Position numbers and translations under genes: made by a program. The notes under the pieces are model-generated. The model saw only the letters and a list, made by a program, of their open reading frames with translations, was not told the DNA's origin and made no database searches. A stretch of DNA of 64,000 nucleotides, from the NCBI GenBank assembly GCA_963734015.1, contig CAVTFG010000012.1, forward strand, positions 1-64,000, read 5' to 3'. Of this stretch, positions 17,305 through 24,841 are shown piece by piece. Numbering within the stretch: position 1 is the stretch's first letter; each line of letters starts with the position of its first letter. The stretch is from JALZKA01 sp963734015 (GTDB lineage: Bacteria > Actinomycetota > Thermoleophilia > Solirubrobacterales > 70-9).

Positions 17305-17760
17305 CTAGCTGCCGGTCACCGGCCGGTCGCCGACCCAATAGCGCGGTCCGGGGCCCAGGCTCGCGGCGCGGTCGTTCGGGTTCGAGAGCTTGCAGCGGTC
17401 CAGCGACAGGCATCCGCAACCGATGCATTCGGTCAGGCCCGCCCGCAGGCGGTGCAGCTCGGCGATGCGCTCATCGATGCGCGCCGTCCAGCCGCTCGAG
17501 AGGCGCGACCAGTCGCGGCGCGTTGGCGCGCGGTCCGGCGGGAGCTTCGCCAGTTCACCGCCGATCTCGTCGAGCGTCAGGCCGATCCGCTGCGCGAAGA
17601 CGATGAAGGCGATCCGCCTCAGTACCGGCCGCGGATAGCGGCGATGTCCCGAGCCCGCGCGCTCGGACGTGATCAGTCCGCGCTCCTCGTAGAAGCGGAG
17701 CGCCGAGGCCGCCACGCCGCTGCGCCGCGCAACCTCTCCGATCGTCATCAACTCCGACAT
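17305..17760 (-). CDS. soxR: redox-sensitive MerR-type activator SoxR
   Basis: A MerR winged helix (MTIGEVARRSGVAASALRFY, GSGHRRYPRPVLRR) is followed by a dimerisation helix and the iron-sulfur motif CIGCGCLSLDRCKLSNPND, the Cys spacing (CxxCxCxxxxxC) of SoxR's 2Fe-2S cluster. SoxR activates target promoters when the cluster is oxidised, often by redox-active antibiotics. The ATG at 17760 is chosen over one 6 codons earlier because it gives the standard N-terminus. A textbook SoxR-type promoter lies just upstream, facing the next gene. Confidence 0.93.
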   Translation of the reverse strand: MSELMTIGEVARRSGVAASALRFYEERGLITSERAGSGHRRYPRPVLRRIAFIVFAQRIGLTLDEIGGELAKLPPDRAPTRRDWSRLSSGWTARIDERIAELHRLRAGLTECIGCGCLSLDRCKLSNPNDRAASLGPGPRYWVGDRPVTGS

Positions 17761-17787
17761 CGGCACCCAGCGAATCACATTCGGGGC

Positions 17788-17818
17788 TTGACTTCAAGTT
17801 CACTTGAACTTGTAACGT
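17788..17818 (+). promoter_or_regulatory. SoxR-type promoter with 19-bp spacer
   Basis: TTGACT (17788-17793) and TAACGT (17813-17818) are 19 bases apart, the overlong spacing of MerR-family promoters that the activator corrects by bending DNA. The spacer carries the dyad TTCAAGT-TC-ACTTGAA (17793-17808), close to the known SoxR box. It faces the luciferase-family gene, and the soxR gene reads the other way. Confidence 0.8.
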
Positions 17819-17847
17819 CCGGAGTACACACGATTGAAAGGAACTTC

Positions 17848-18192
17848 ATGACCGCGACCCAGACAGCGAGCGAGCGCATCACCGAGGAGGTCACGTCGTG
17901 GCCCGGCGTCACCGCCGGTCCCGGCAGTCGAGGCGAGTTTTCGTTCAAGGTCGGGCGCCGGGAGATCGGCCACCTGCACGGTGACCACGCCCTGCACATC
18001 GGCTTCCCCAAGGACGTCTGGTACGAGCTCTACGAGGAGGGCCGGATCGGCTACCACCCCGTGTTCCCCGGCAAGCCGGGCTACGCGGCGCGCCGGATCG
18101 ACGACGCCGACGACGTGCAGGACGTGATCACGATGCTGCGGATGAACTACGACCGCGCGATCGCGAAGCACGGCCTCCCCGAGGACGGATAG
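17848..18192 (+). CDS. luciferase-family (DUF5519) protein, SoxR target
   Basis: A 114-residue protein with the pattern of the small 'luciferase family' domain: ITEEVTSWPGVTA, FKVGRREIGHLHGDHALHIG and GYHPVFPGKPGYAARRIDD. Its biochemical role is not established. GAAAGGAAC stands before the ATG. The SoxR-type promoter 30 bases upstream predicts induction by redox-cycling compounds, which is the best clue to its job. Confidence 0.8.
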   Translation: MTATQTASERITEEVTSWPGVTAGPGSRGEFSFKVGRREIGHLHGDHALHIGFPKDVWYELYEEGRIGYHPVFPGKPGYAARRIDDADDVQDVITMLRMNYDRAIAKHGLPEDG

Positions 18193-18199
18193 GCGGGGG

Positions 18200-18559
18200 T
18201 TACTTCGGCTCCCAGAGCGCGAGGTCTCCCGCCGCGGGCGTGGTGACCACGCTGCGCCGGCCGACCGGGCCCTCGCGGGGCTCGAGCAGGACGGCTGCGC
18301 CCAGTTCCCGGGCGCGCTCGGTCGCCTGGCGGACATCGTCCACCTCCACATAGGGCAGCCAGAGCGGCTGGTGGACGTGGCATTGCACCACCCCTCCCCC
18401 GCCGAACCCGCCGCCCAGCTCCATCGCGGTGTACGACTGATCCCCGTGCACGATCCGCTCCGACCGCCAGCCGCAGAGCTCGCCGTAGAACGAGGTCGCG
18501 CGCATCGGGTCTCCGGTGTGCAGCTCGAGGTGCACGACGGGCTTGGGTTCACCGGCCAT
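18200..18559 (-). CDS. single-domain VOC family protein
   Basis: A 119-residue glyoxalase-fold protein: VVHLELHTGDPMRATSFYGE near the N-terminus, a Gly-rich loop GGGFGGGGVVQCHVH and a C-terminal GDLALWEPK. It is one VOC module and probably works as a dimer; substrate unknown. The ATG at 18559 gives the standard start, whereas the open frame continuing upstream is antisense to the sigma factor gene. Ribosome binding site weak. Confidence 0.78.
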   Translation of the reverse strand: MAGEPKPVVHLELHTGDPMRATSFYGELCGWRSERIVHGDQSYTAMELGGGFGGGGVVQCHVHQPLWLPYVEVDDVRQATERARELGAAVLLEPREGPVGRRSVVTTPAAGDLALWEPK

Positions 18560-18699
18560 CACCACTTGTGACCTGGCCCCCGGCGAAAACTCATCGCGAC
18601 CGATAGGTATTGGATGAGCGACGTAAGGCGCGAAACTGACTTTGCCCGCCCGGCAGGGCAGTGTTCTTGCGGACCGGGTGTCTAGTGTCTTGGACGCAG

Positions 18700-19756
18700 A
18701 TGGCGACGCAGGCACAGACGCCGGTCCTCGAGCGGGAGCTGCTCGCGGCGGCCCGTGAGGGCGACGAGCAGGCGTTCTCGAAGCTGGTCGAGCCCCGGCG
18801 CGGCGAGCTCCACGCGCATTGCTACCGGATGCTCGGCTCCGTCCAGGACGCCGAGGACGCGCTCCAGGAGGCGATGCTCCGCGCCTGGAAGGGACTGTCC
18901 CGGTTCGAGGGCCGCAGCTCGCTTCGCTCGTGGCTCTACACGATCTCCACCAACACCTGCCTGAACGCGATCGAGCGCCGGCCGAAGCGCGTGCTGCCGA
19001 TCGACTACGGGCCCGCCGCCGACCCCGGCGTCCGTGCCCCGAAGCCGAGCGAGCCCGGCGCCCCGATCGTCGAGTCCGTCTGGATCGAGCCGTACGCCGA
19101 CGAGCACATGCAGATCGCCGACGGGCTCGCGGGCCCCGAGGCGACCATCGAGCAGCGCGAGAGCGTCGAGCTCGCCTTCGTCGCCGCGTTGCAACACCTA
19201 CCGGCCAACCAGCGCGCGGTGCTGATCCTTGCGCTCCGTGCTCGGCTTCTCCGCGCAGGAGGTTGCCGACGCGCTGGACACCAGCGTCGCCTCCGTCAAC
19301 AGCGCCCTGCAGCGCGCCCGCAAGACGGTCGACGAGAAGTTGCCCGATGAGAGCCAGCAGGAGGCGCTTCGCAACCTCGACGATGCCGAGCTCCGCGAGT
19401 TGGTGGAGAACTACTCGGCGGCGCTCGAGGAGGGCGACATCGACCGGATCCTGGCGCTCCTCACGGAGGACGCGACGTGGTCGATGCCCCCGCTCGTCAA
19501 CTGGTACCGCGGCAAGGAGGCGGTCCGCGGCTTCCTCGAGCTCGGCCCCGCTCCGCTGCGGTGGCGCCACATCCCCACTCGCGCCAACGGGCAGGCCGCG
19601 GTCGGGTGCTACATGTGGGACGAGGACGCGGGCAAGTACCTGTCGTTCTGCATCGATGTGCTCACGCTCCGCGGCGGCAAGATCGCCGCCGTCACGGCGT
19701 TCATCGATCGCGACGTCTTCCCGCGGTTCGGGCTGCCGGACGAGTACCCGGCCTAG
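18700..19756 (+). pseudogene. ECF sigma factor with SnoaL-like C-terminal domain, frameshifted
   Basis: Region 2 (GELHAHCYRMLGSVQDAEDA, SWLYTISTNTCLNAIERRPK) and the start of region 4 (LQHLPANQRAVLIL) are in the first frame. The rest of region 4 (FSAQEVADALDTSVASVNSA) and an about 120-residue SnoaL/NTF2-like domain (YSAALEEGDIDRILALLTED) are in a second. Removing one T at 19229-19230 joins them as AVLILRSVLGFSAQEV. The product of about 350 residues matches the SigG/SigJ-type ECF group with a C-terminal NTF2-like domain, which in related groups regulates the factor in place of an anti-sigma protein. No anti-sigma gene is adjacent. Confidence 0.85.
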
Positions 19757-20118
19757 CCGCCGCCGTCCCGCGCCGCGAACTCACGCAAGCCGGCAAGCGC
19801 CGCCTCGCGGTCGTCGGTCATCGGCAGGCGGCCGCTGATGCCGGTGATGTCCATGACCCGCCGAACCCTCGGGAGCGGGCTGAGCACCACGAGGCGGGCG
19901 TCGGCGCGCTCGATCCGCTGCTGGGCCCGGAGCAGCATCCGAAGCCCGGTGGCGTCGACGAACTCGCAGCGGCTCAGGTCAATCAGGACGTTCGGGATCT
20001 GGAGGCCGACCACGAAGTCGATCGCAAGGTCCATGCGCGCCTCGTCGGCGAGGTCGAACTCGCCCACGATCGAGATGGCGACGATGTCGCCGTCCATGGC
20101 ACGCTCGATCTCAGCCAA
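19753..20118 (-). CDS. STAS-domain anti-sigma factor antagonist
   Basis: A 121-residue single STAS domain (SpoIIAA/RsbV type). The conserved loop LIDLSRCEFVDATGLRMLLR carries the position usually phosphorylated; here the residues are DATG, with Thr as the potential phospho-acceptor. Such proteins sequester an anti-sigma kinase when unphosphorylated. No kinase gene is adjacent, but a HATPase protein lies at 53438-53968. It overlaps the end of the sigma factor gene by 4 bases, tail to tail. Confidence 0.85.
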   Translation of the reverse strand: MAEIERAMDGDIVAISIVGEFDLADEARMDLAIDFVVGLQIPNVLIDLSRCEFVDATGLRMLLRAQQRIERADARLVVLSPLPRVRRVMDITGISGRLPMTDDREAALAGLREFAARDGGG

Positions 20119-20269
20119 CCTTGCCTTCCCCTTGGTGCACTCCGAAGCACCCTGCGGCCGACGAAGTGGCCCGCATCAGTGCGGGTGACCAGGTGCGTGA
20201 GCGTACGCCATCGCACAGGGCGGGCCAAGGCGGATTGCACCGCCCTGGCCCTCACCTGCACGAAATCGG

Positions 20270-21265
20270 CTACAGGTTGACGGCGCGCATCCCCGCTTCG
20301 TCGTAGCGCTTGCCCGCCGCCGCCGGAACCTCGGCGTCGATCCGCGCGAGGTCGTCAGCGGTCAGCTCGACGTCCGTCGCGGCCGCGTTCTCCTCGAGAT
20401 AGGGGCGGCGCTTGGTGCCCGGGATCGGCACCACGTCGTCGCCCTGGGCCAGGACCCACGCGAGGGCGAGCTGGCCGGGCGTGCACCCCTTCTCGGATGC
20501 GAGGTCCTCGACCTTGGCAACGAGGCCCAGGTTGCGCTCCAGGTTCTCGCCCTTGAACCGCGGCCCGGTCCGGCGGAAGTCGTCGTCGGCGAGGTCCTGC
20601 GGAGAGCGGAAGCGGCCCGCCAGGAAGCCGCGTCCGAGCGGCGAGTAGGCGACCAGGCCGATGCCCAGCTCGCGCAGGGTCGGCAGGACAGACTCCTCGA
20701 GGTCACGGGTCCAAAGCGAATACTCCGTTTGGACCGCCGTGATCGGATGAACCGCGTGGGCGCGACGGATCGTCTCCGGCGCCGCCTCGCTCAGCCCGAT
20801 ATGACGAACCTTGCCCTCCGCGACCAGGTCGGCCATCGCTCCGACGGTTTCCTCGATCGGAGTGTTCGGGTCGACGCGATGCTGGTAATAGAGGTCGATG
20901 TGATCGACGCCGAGGCGCTGCAGCGAGACCTCGATCGAGCTGCGGACCCACTCGGCCGAGCCGTCGGCCGGCCCGACCGTCGACATGTCGCCGGGCGTCG
21001 CGTTGTCCATCCGGCGCGAGAACTTGGTCGCGATCACGTAGTCGTCCCGGTTGCCCCTGATCGCGCGTCCGACCAGTTCCTCATTGGTCAGCGGTCCGTA
21101 AAGCTGGGCGGTGTCCAGGAAGTTGACGCCGAGCGCCAGCGCGCGGTGGATCGTCGCGATCGCCTCGCCCTCGTCGGTCGTGCCGTAGAAGGCCGACATG
21201 CCCATGCAGCCGAGGCCCTGTGCTGAAACCTCGAGTCCTTCGGTTCCGAGTTTGCGTGTTTTCAT
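20270..21265 (-). CDS. aldo/keto reductase
   Basis: A 331-residue AKR barrel. The catalytic tetrad is visible as Asp and Tyr in NFLDTAQLYGPLTNEELVGR (about 50-57), Lys in VIATKFSRRMD (about 82) and His in DLYYQHRVDPNTPIE (about 126). It reduces carbonyls with NADPH and resembles the AKR11/13 'general stress' type; substrate unknown. AAGGAG precedes the ATG. Its promoter has a MerR-type 19-bp spacer and shares an operator sequence with the divergent merR gene, so control by that protein is likely. Confidence 0.92.
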   Translation of the reverse strand: MKTRKLGTEGLEVSAQGLGCMGMSAFYGTTDEGEAIATIHRALALGVNFLDTAQLYGPLTNEELVGRAIRGNRDDYVIATKFSRRMDNATPGDMSTVGPADGSAEWVRSSIEVSLQRLGVDHIDLYYQHRVDPNTPIEETVGAMADLVAEGKVRHIGLSEAAPETIRRAHAVHPITAVQTEYSLWTRDLEESVLPTLRELGIGLVAYSPLGRGFLAGRFRSPQDLADDDFRRTGPRFKGENLERNLGLVAKVEDLASEKGCTPGQLALAWVLAQGDDVVPIPGTKRRPYLEENAAATDVELTADDLARIDAEVPAAAGKRYDEAGMRAVNL

Positions 21266-21299
21266 GGTCAGCTCCTTTCCGTTTCATCCCCCGTGATTC

Positions 21300-21330
21300 A
21301 CGGTAGGAGCTGAAGCGCGCTCTAAGTCAA
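21300..21330 (-). promoter_or_regulatory. MerR-type promoter for the aldo/keto reductase
   Basis: On the minus strand TTGACT (21325-21330) and TACCGT (21300-21305) are separated by 19 bases containing AGAGCGCGCTT. The transcript would begin about 28 bases before the AKR ATG. The core matches the promoter facing the other way at 21352-21382. Confidence 0.75.
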
Positions 21331-21351
21331 GGCCCGCGCGGCCACATCTCC

Positions 21352-21382
21352 TTGACTTCGAGCGCGCTCTAAGTCCTACCCT
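21352..21382 (+). promoter_or_regulatory. MerR-type autoregulatory promoter, leaderless
   Basis: TTGACT (21352-21357) and TACCCT (21377-21382) are 19 bases apart, with the palindrome GAGCGCGCTC in the spacer. The merR ATG at 21389 lies where transcription should begin, so the message is probably leaderless; no ribosome binding site is present. Confidence 0.75.
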
Positions 21383-21388
21383 GCTGAT

Positions 21389-21790
21389 ATGGCCACCATG
21401 ACCGCCCCCACCGCGACCGAGACCACCACCGACCTGACCATCGCCGAGGCCGCCGAGGCCGCGGGCCTGAGCGTCCACACGGTCCGCTACTACGAGCGCG
21501 CCGGCCTGCTGGCGCCGATCGAGCGCAATGGCTCCGGACACCGCCGGTTCACCGAGCAGGACGTCGAGTGGCTCGTCGTGTGCACCAGGCTGCGCGCGAC
21601 CGGCATGCCGATTCGCCGTGTGCGCGAATACGCCGAGCTGGTCCGTGACGGCGACGGCAACGAGGCCGCGCGCCTCGAGCTGCTCGAGACCCACCGCGCC
21701 GAGGTCCTGGAGCGGCTCGCCGAGGTCCAGCGGAACCTCGAGCTGATCGACTACAAGATCGGGCTCTACCGCTCGAAGACCTGCGGCTAG
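21389..21790 (+). CDS. MerR family transcriptional regulator
   Basis: A 133-residue MerR protein: an N-terminal winged helix (IAEAAEAAGLSVHTVRYYER, GSGHRRFTEQDVEWLVV) followed by a long dimerisation helix ending in YKIGLYRSKTCG. It resembles the MerR proteins paired with aldo/keto reductases and formaldehyde or carbonyl stress genes. The only Cys residues are one in the middle (VVCTRL) and one three residues from the C-terminus; either could sense electrophiles (inference). Divergent promoters with a shared operator core place it in control of itself and the reductase. Confidence 0.9.
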   Translation: MATMTAPTATETTTDLTIAEAAEAAGLSVHTVRYYERAGLLAPIERNGSGHRRFTEQDVEWLVVCTRLRATGMPIRRVREYAELVRDGDGNEAARLELLETHRAEVLERLAEVQRNLELIDYKIGLYRSKTCG

Positions 21791-21792
21791 CT

Positions 21793-22554
21793 CTAGGCCT
21801 TCGCCTTGCGCTCGAGCGCCTTCGCCTGACGGCGCAGGTCCGCGCTTTCGGACTTCGCCGCCTTCAGCCGCTCCTTGGCCTCACTGAGCGCCTTCGTCGC
21901 GTCGTCCACCGCGGCCTGCCGGCGTTCCTCGCGATCCGACGCCTCGCCGAGTGCGCGCTCGACCCGCTTCAGCTCGCGGCCGGCCTGCGCTGCCTCACGC
22001 CGCTTCGCGGAATTCCCCTCCTTGCGCTTGCCGGCAGCCCCCTTTCCCTTCGGCGCGGCCGAGACGGGTCCCGAGAGGCCGATCGTCGCGCCCGCCTGCT
22101 CGCGCTCGAGGCGCCCCGCGACGACCCGCTCGCGGAGCTCGGGGTCGGCGGCCGCGGCGCGCAGGGTGCCGTCGACCAGGTCGAGCGCCTGCTGGGTCGC
22201 CGGGTGGCCGGCGTCGCCTGCTGCCTTCTCGGCCGCGTCGATCACGGCCTGGGCCGCCTCGCGCTCGCGGGCCGCGGCGGCTCGCCATTTCTCGACCTCC
22301 TTGTCGCCGCCCTCGAGCGCCGCCTGCTGGGCCTTCTCCAGCGCCTGGCTCGCCTTGGCGAACGCGCGCACTGGCTTCGGCTGGGCGAGCGCGACGACGT
22401 TCAGGAGCCACGCCGCCGCGCTCGGCCGCTTCAGCTTCTTGACGCGGTCGGCCTCCTCGCGATCGCCGTCCGAGCGAAGCCCCTTCGCGAGCTCGTCGCG
22501 CGCGGCGACGAACTCGCTCGGGTGCTCGCGATAGAGGTCGTCGAGCGCGGTCAG
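21793..22554 (-). CDS. Ala/Lys/Glu-rich coiled-coil protein, start uncertain
   Basis: About 250 residues, nearly all predicted helix and coiled coil, rich in Ala, Lys, Glu and Arg, with a low-complexity basic hinge (SAAPKGKGAAGKRKEG). I cannot name a function; similar proteins seem common in this group. The frame has no ATG, GTG or TTG near its natural beginning: the sequence DDLYREHPSEFVAARDELAK at the N-terminus is reached only from CTG at 22554 (GAGGCGAG upstream). The first standard start is GTG at 22371, which would drop 61 residues. The N-terminus overlaps the stop of the upstream VOC gene. Confidence 0.6.
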   Translation of the reverse strand: MTALDDLYREHPSEFVAARDELAKGLRSDGDREEADRVKKLKRPSAAAWLLNVVALAQPKPVRAFAKASQALEKAQQAALEGGDKEVEKWRAAAAREREAAQAVIDAAEKAAGDAGHPATQQALDLVDGTLRAAAADPELRERVVAGRLEREQAGATIGLSGPVSAAPKGKGAAGKRKEGNSAKRREAAQAGRELKRVERALGEASDREERRQAAVDDATKALSEAKERLKAAKSESADLRRQAKALERKAKA

Positions 22555-22937
22555 CTCGCCTCGCCCTCGTCGATGATCGACAGCACGTTCCCGGCGGGGT
22601 CCTTGAACCAGGCGATCAGCGGTCCCTCGCCCCGGTAAACGCCCTTCTCGTCGGTCTCGATCTCACTGCCCTCATAGCGCTCGAATTGGACTCCGCGCTC
22701 GGTCAGGGCGTCGACCGTCGCCTCGACATCGGCGACCGGGAAATTCAGGATCGTGAACGACGCCGGCTCGTGGTTTTCCTTCGGATAGATCAGGGTGCCG
22801 CGGTCGCCGGCCAGCTCGAGCGTCAGCCCGGCCTCGTTCTCGGACACGTCCAGTCCCAGCGTCTCGCCGTAGAAGCCCTTCGCGGCCTCGATGTCGTTCA
22901 CCGAGAAGCCCTGGAACGCCTTGCTGCTCTTCAGCAT
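22551..22937 (-). CDS. VOC family protein
   Basis: A 128-residue glyoxalase-fold protein: FQGFSVNDIEAAKGFYGETL at the start, PVADVEATVDALTERGVQFE in the middle, AWFKDPAGNVLSII near the end. Substrate unknown. Two ATGs six bases apart (22943 and 22937) are possible; GGAAGGAG abuts the first with no space, so the second, with 6 bases spacing, is preferred. Its stop overlaps the beginning of the coiled-coil gene. Confidence 0.85.
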   Translation of the reverse strand: MLKSSKAFQGFSVNDIEAAKGFYGETLGLDVSENEAGLTLELAGDRGTLIYPKENHEPASFTILNFPVADVEATVDALTERGVQFERYEGSEIETDEKGVYRGEGPLIAWFKDPAGNVLSIIDEGEAS

Positions 22938-22991
22938 GGTCATCTCCTTCCGTTCGCTTTCACCAGTAACGACCAGGCCGACCGCGGCGAT

Positions 22992-23609
22992 TCATCGGTC
23001 GGAGGCCACCTTCGGCAGCCAGGCGCGCACCGCCTCGGCGATCGGCTCCATCTTGCGCAGGGTGTGCGTGCCGGGAACGAGCGTGACGGTGCGCTTCGGC
23101 CCCTCCGGTGGGACGCCGAACTGGTCGCTCTCACCCTGGACGACCAGCGTGGGCACGGTCACCGCCTCGAGCTCGTCGAGGCGATCGGGCGCGCGCGGCT
23201 TGCCCTTGCGCTGCGGCGGCTGCACCGGGAACGCGAGACACAGCACGGCCACCGCACCCAGCGCTTCCGCGGTCCGGCAGGCGACACGCGCGCCGATCGA
23301 ACGGCCGCCCGTGATCAGGTCAAGGTCCTGGAAATCGCCGGCTGCGAGGTGCTCGACCACCGCGGTCCATGCGGCGTCGAGCTGCTTCGCGGGTGCGGGC
23401 GACCGCCGTCCGGCGACGCGGTAGGGCTGCTCGACGAGCGCCACGCTCACGCCGAGGTCAACGGCGACGTCCCGGGTCGTCTGGATGTCCTTCGACTCCA
23501 CCCCGCCGCCCGCGCCGTGGCCCATGATCAGCGCCGTACCGGCGTTCGCAGCCTGGTCGACGTGCGCCCGTGCGGGCCCGTGCGGAGTCTCGATCTCGAC
23601 CGCGGTCAC
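22992..23609 (-). CDS. alpha/beta hydrolase, KANL3/Tex30-like
   Basis: A 205-residue alpha/beta hydrolase of the dienelactone hydrolase-like KANL3/Tex30 family: LIMGHGAGGGVESKDIQ (oxyanion region), LITGGRSIGARVACRTAEAL (elbow GRSIG near residue 103), VVQGESDQFGVP (acid) and VPGTHTLRK (His). The reaction is unknown. The ATG overlaps the dinB stop by 4 bases (ATGA), so it is co-translated with the error-prone polymerase and probably induced with it. Confidence 0.82.
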   Translation of the reverse strand: MTAVEIETPHGPARAHVDQAANAGTALIMGHGAGGGVESKDIQTTRDVAVDLGVSVALVEQPYRVAGRRSPAPAKQLDAAWTAVVEHLAAGDFQDLDLITGGRSIGARVACRTAEALGAVAVLCLAFPVQPPQRKGKPRAPDRLDELEAVTVPTLVVQGESDQFGVPPEGPKRTVTLVPGTHTLRKMEPIAEAVRAWLPKVASDR

Positions 23610-24793
23610 TCGTCGGACTGTAGATGCCAGTTGCGCGCGGCGTGGTGCGCCGGGCGGCGCAGCGCGTTCACTCCGAAGCGCTCGCGGACCTCGTCGAGCG
23701 CGAAGTCGAGCTGGTACCCGCCGAGCCGGTCGAGCGGCAGGCCGAGCTGGACGCCCGCTCCGCGTGGCGCGAGGTTCGAGACCGCGATCCCCACCATCGT
23801 CACGCCCCGCTTGCGGAGCATCGGCATCGAGGCCGCCAGCAGCTCTCGGGCGGTCGCCAGCACCGGGCCGCTCGCCGACGTCGCGTGCGCGAGGGTGCGA
23901 GAGCGCGTCGCGCGGGTGTAGTCGCCGAATCGAAAGCGCAGCACCACGGTCCGCCCCGCCCGGTCGGCCTTCCGCATCCGTCCCGTCACCCGGTCGACCA
24001 GGGCGATCAGGATCGCGTCGAGCTCGCTCGGCGACCTGCGCCGCAGGCCGAATGCGGACTGCGAGCCGAACGACCGCCTTCCGGGTCCGGTTCGCACCCG
24101 GCGGCGGTCGCGGTTGTTCGCGACCGCGTGGAGGTGCTGGCCCGCCGCGCGCCCCAGCATCCCGACCATCACCTGCTCGGGGAGGTCGGCGATCTGGCCG
24201 ACCGTCCGGATCCCGTGCCGGTGAAGCTTCGCGGCGGTGGACGGCCCCACGCCCCAGAGCGTCTCGACCGGCAGCGGGTGCAGGAACTCACGCTCGCGCT
24301 CCGCGGCGACCACCAGGAGGCCGTCGGGCTTCGCGGCACGGCTCGCCATCTTCGCCAGCACCTTCGTCCGGGCGACCCCGACGGTCACCGCCAACCCCAC
24401 CTCCTTGCGCACGCGCCCGCGAAGCCGCCGCGCGATCCGCTCGGGCGAGCCGGAGATCCGCTCGAGGCCCCGCACGTCCAGGAACGCCTCCTCGAGCGAG
24501 AGGCCCTCGACCGCCGGCGCGGTGTCGCGGAAGATCTCGAACAGCGACCGGCTCGCCTCGGTGTAGGCGGAGAAGCGCGGCGGCACGAACAGCGCCTCAG
24601 GGCAGCGCCGCTTCGCCTCGGTCCCGCCCATCGCTCCCCGGATGCCAAACGCGCGCGCCTCGTAGCTCGCCGCCATCACCACGCCCTCGCCGACGCAGAC
24701 CGGCCGGCCGCGTAGCGCGGGGTCGTCGCGCTGCTCGACCGACGCGAAGAACGCGTCGGCGTCGGCGTGCAGGATCGTGGCCTCGCGCGGCAC
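23606..24793 (-). CDS. dinB: DNA polymerase IV
   Basis: A 395-residue Y-family polymerase. Catalytic acidic residues are in ILHADADAFFASVEQRDDPA (residues 7-26) and EGLSLEEAFLDVRG (near 105). Family blocks ASYEARAFGIRGAMGG and WGVGPSTAAKLHRHGI (helix-hairpin-helix) are clear. No beta-clamp motif is obvious at the C-terminus. DinB copies past lesions with low fidelity. The start is GTG at 24793, whose first base is the last base of a perfect LexA box, so repression would also cover the translation start. Confidence 0.93.
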   Translation of the reverse strand: MPREATILHADADAFFASVEQRDDPALRGRPVCVGEGVVMAASYEARAFGIRGAMGGTEAKRRCPEALFVPPRFSAYTEASRSLFEIFRDTAPAVEGLSLEEAFLDVRGLERISGSPERIARRLRGRVRKEVGLAVTVGVARTKVLAKMASRAAKPDGLLVVAAEREREFLHPLPVETLWGVGPSTAAKLHRHGIRTVGQIADLPEQVMVGMLGRAAGQHLHAVANNRDRRRVRTGPGRRSFGSQSAFGLRRRSPSELDAILIALVDRVTGRMRKADRAGRTVVLRFRFGDYTRATRSRTLAHATSASGPVLATARELLAASMPMLRKRGVTMVGIAVSNLAPRGAGVQLGLPLDRLGGYQLDFALDEVRERFGVNALRRPAHHAARNWHLQSDE

Positions 24794-24806
24794 GAACGTA
24801 TGTTCG
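24793..24806. promoter_or_regulatory. LexA (SOS) box
   Basis: CGAACGTATGTTCG is a full match to the actinobacterial/Firmicute LexA consensus CGAAC-N4-GTTCG and a near-perfect palindrome. It directly precedes and touches the dinB start codon. Confidence 0.88.
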
Positions 24807-24841
24807 CACCGCGCGAGGTCGGAACTATGGCTGCGCTGCCG

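Noticed and set aside
18200..19570. 456-codon frame suggesting a long VOC protein
   Set aside because: Everything upstream of 18559 is antisense to the sigma factor gene.
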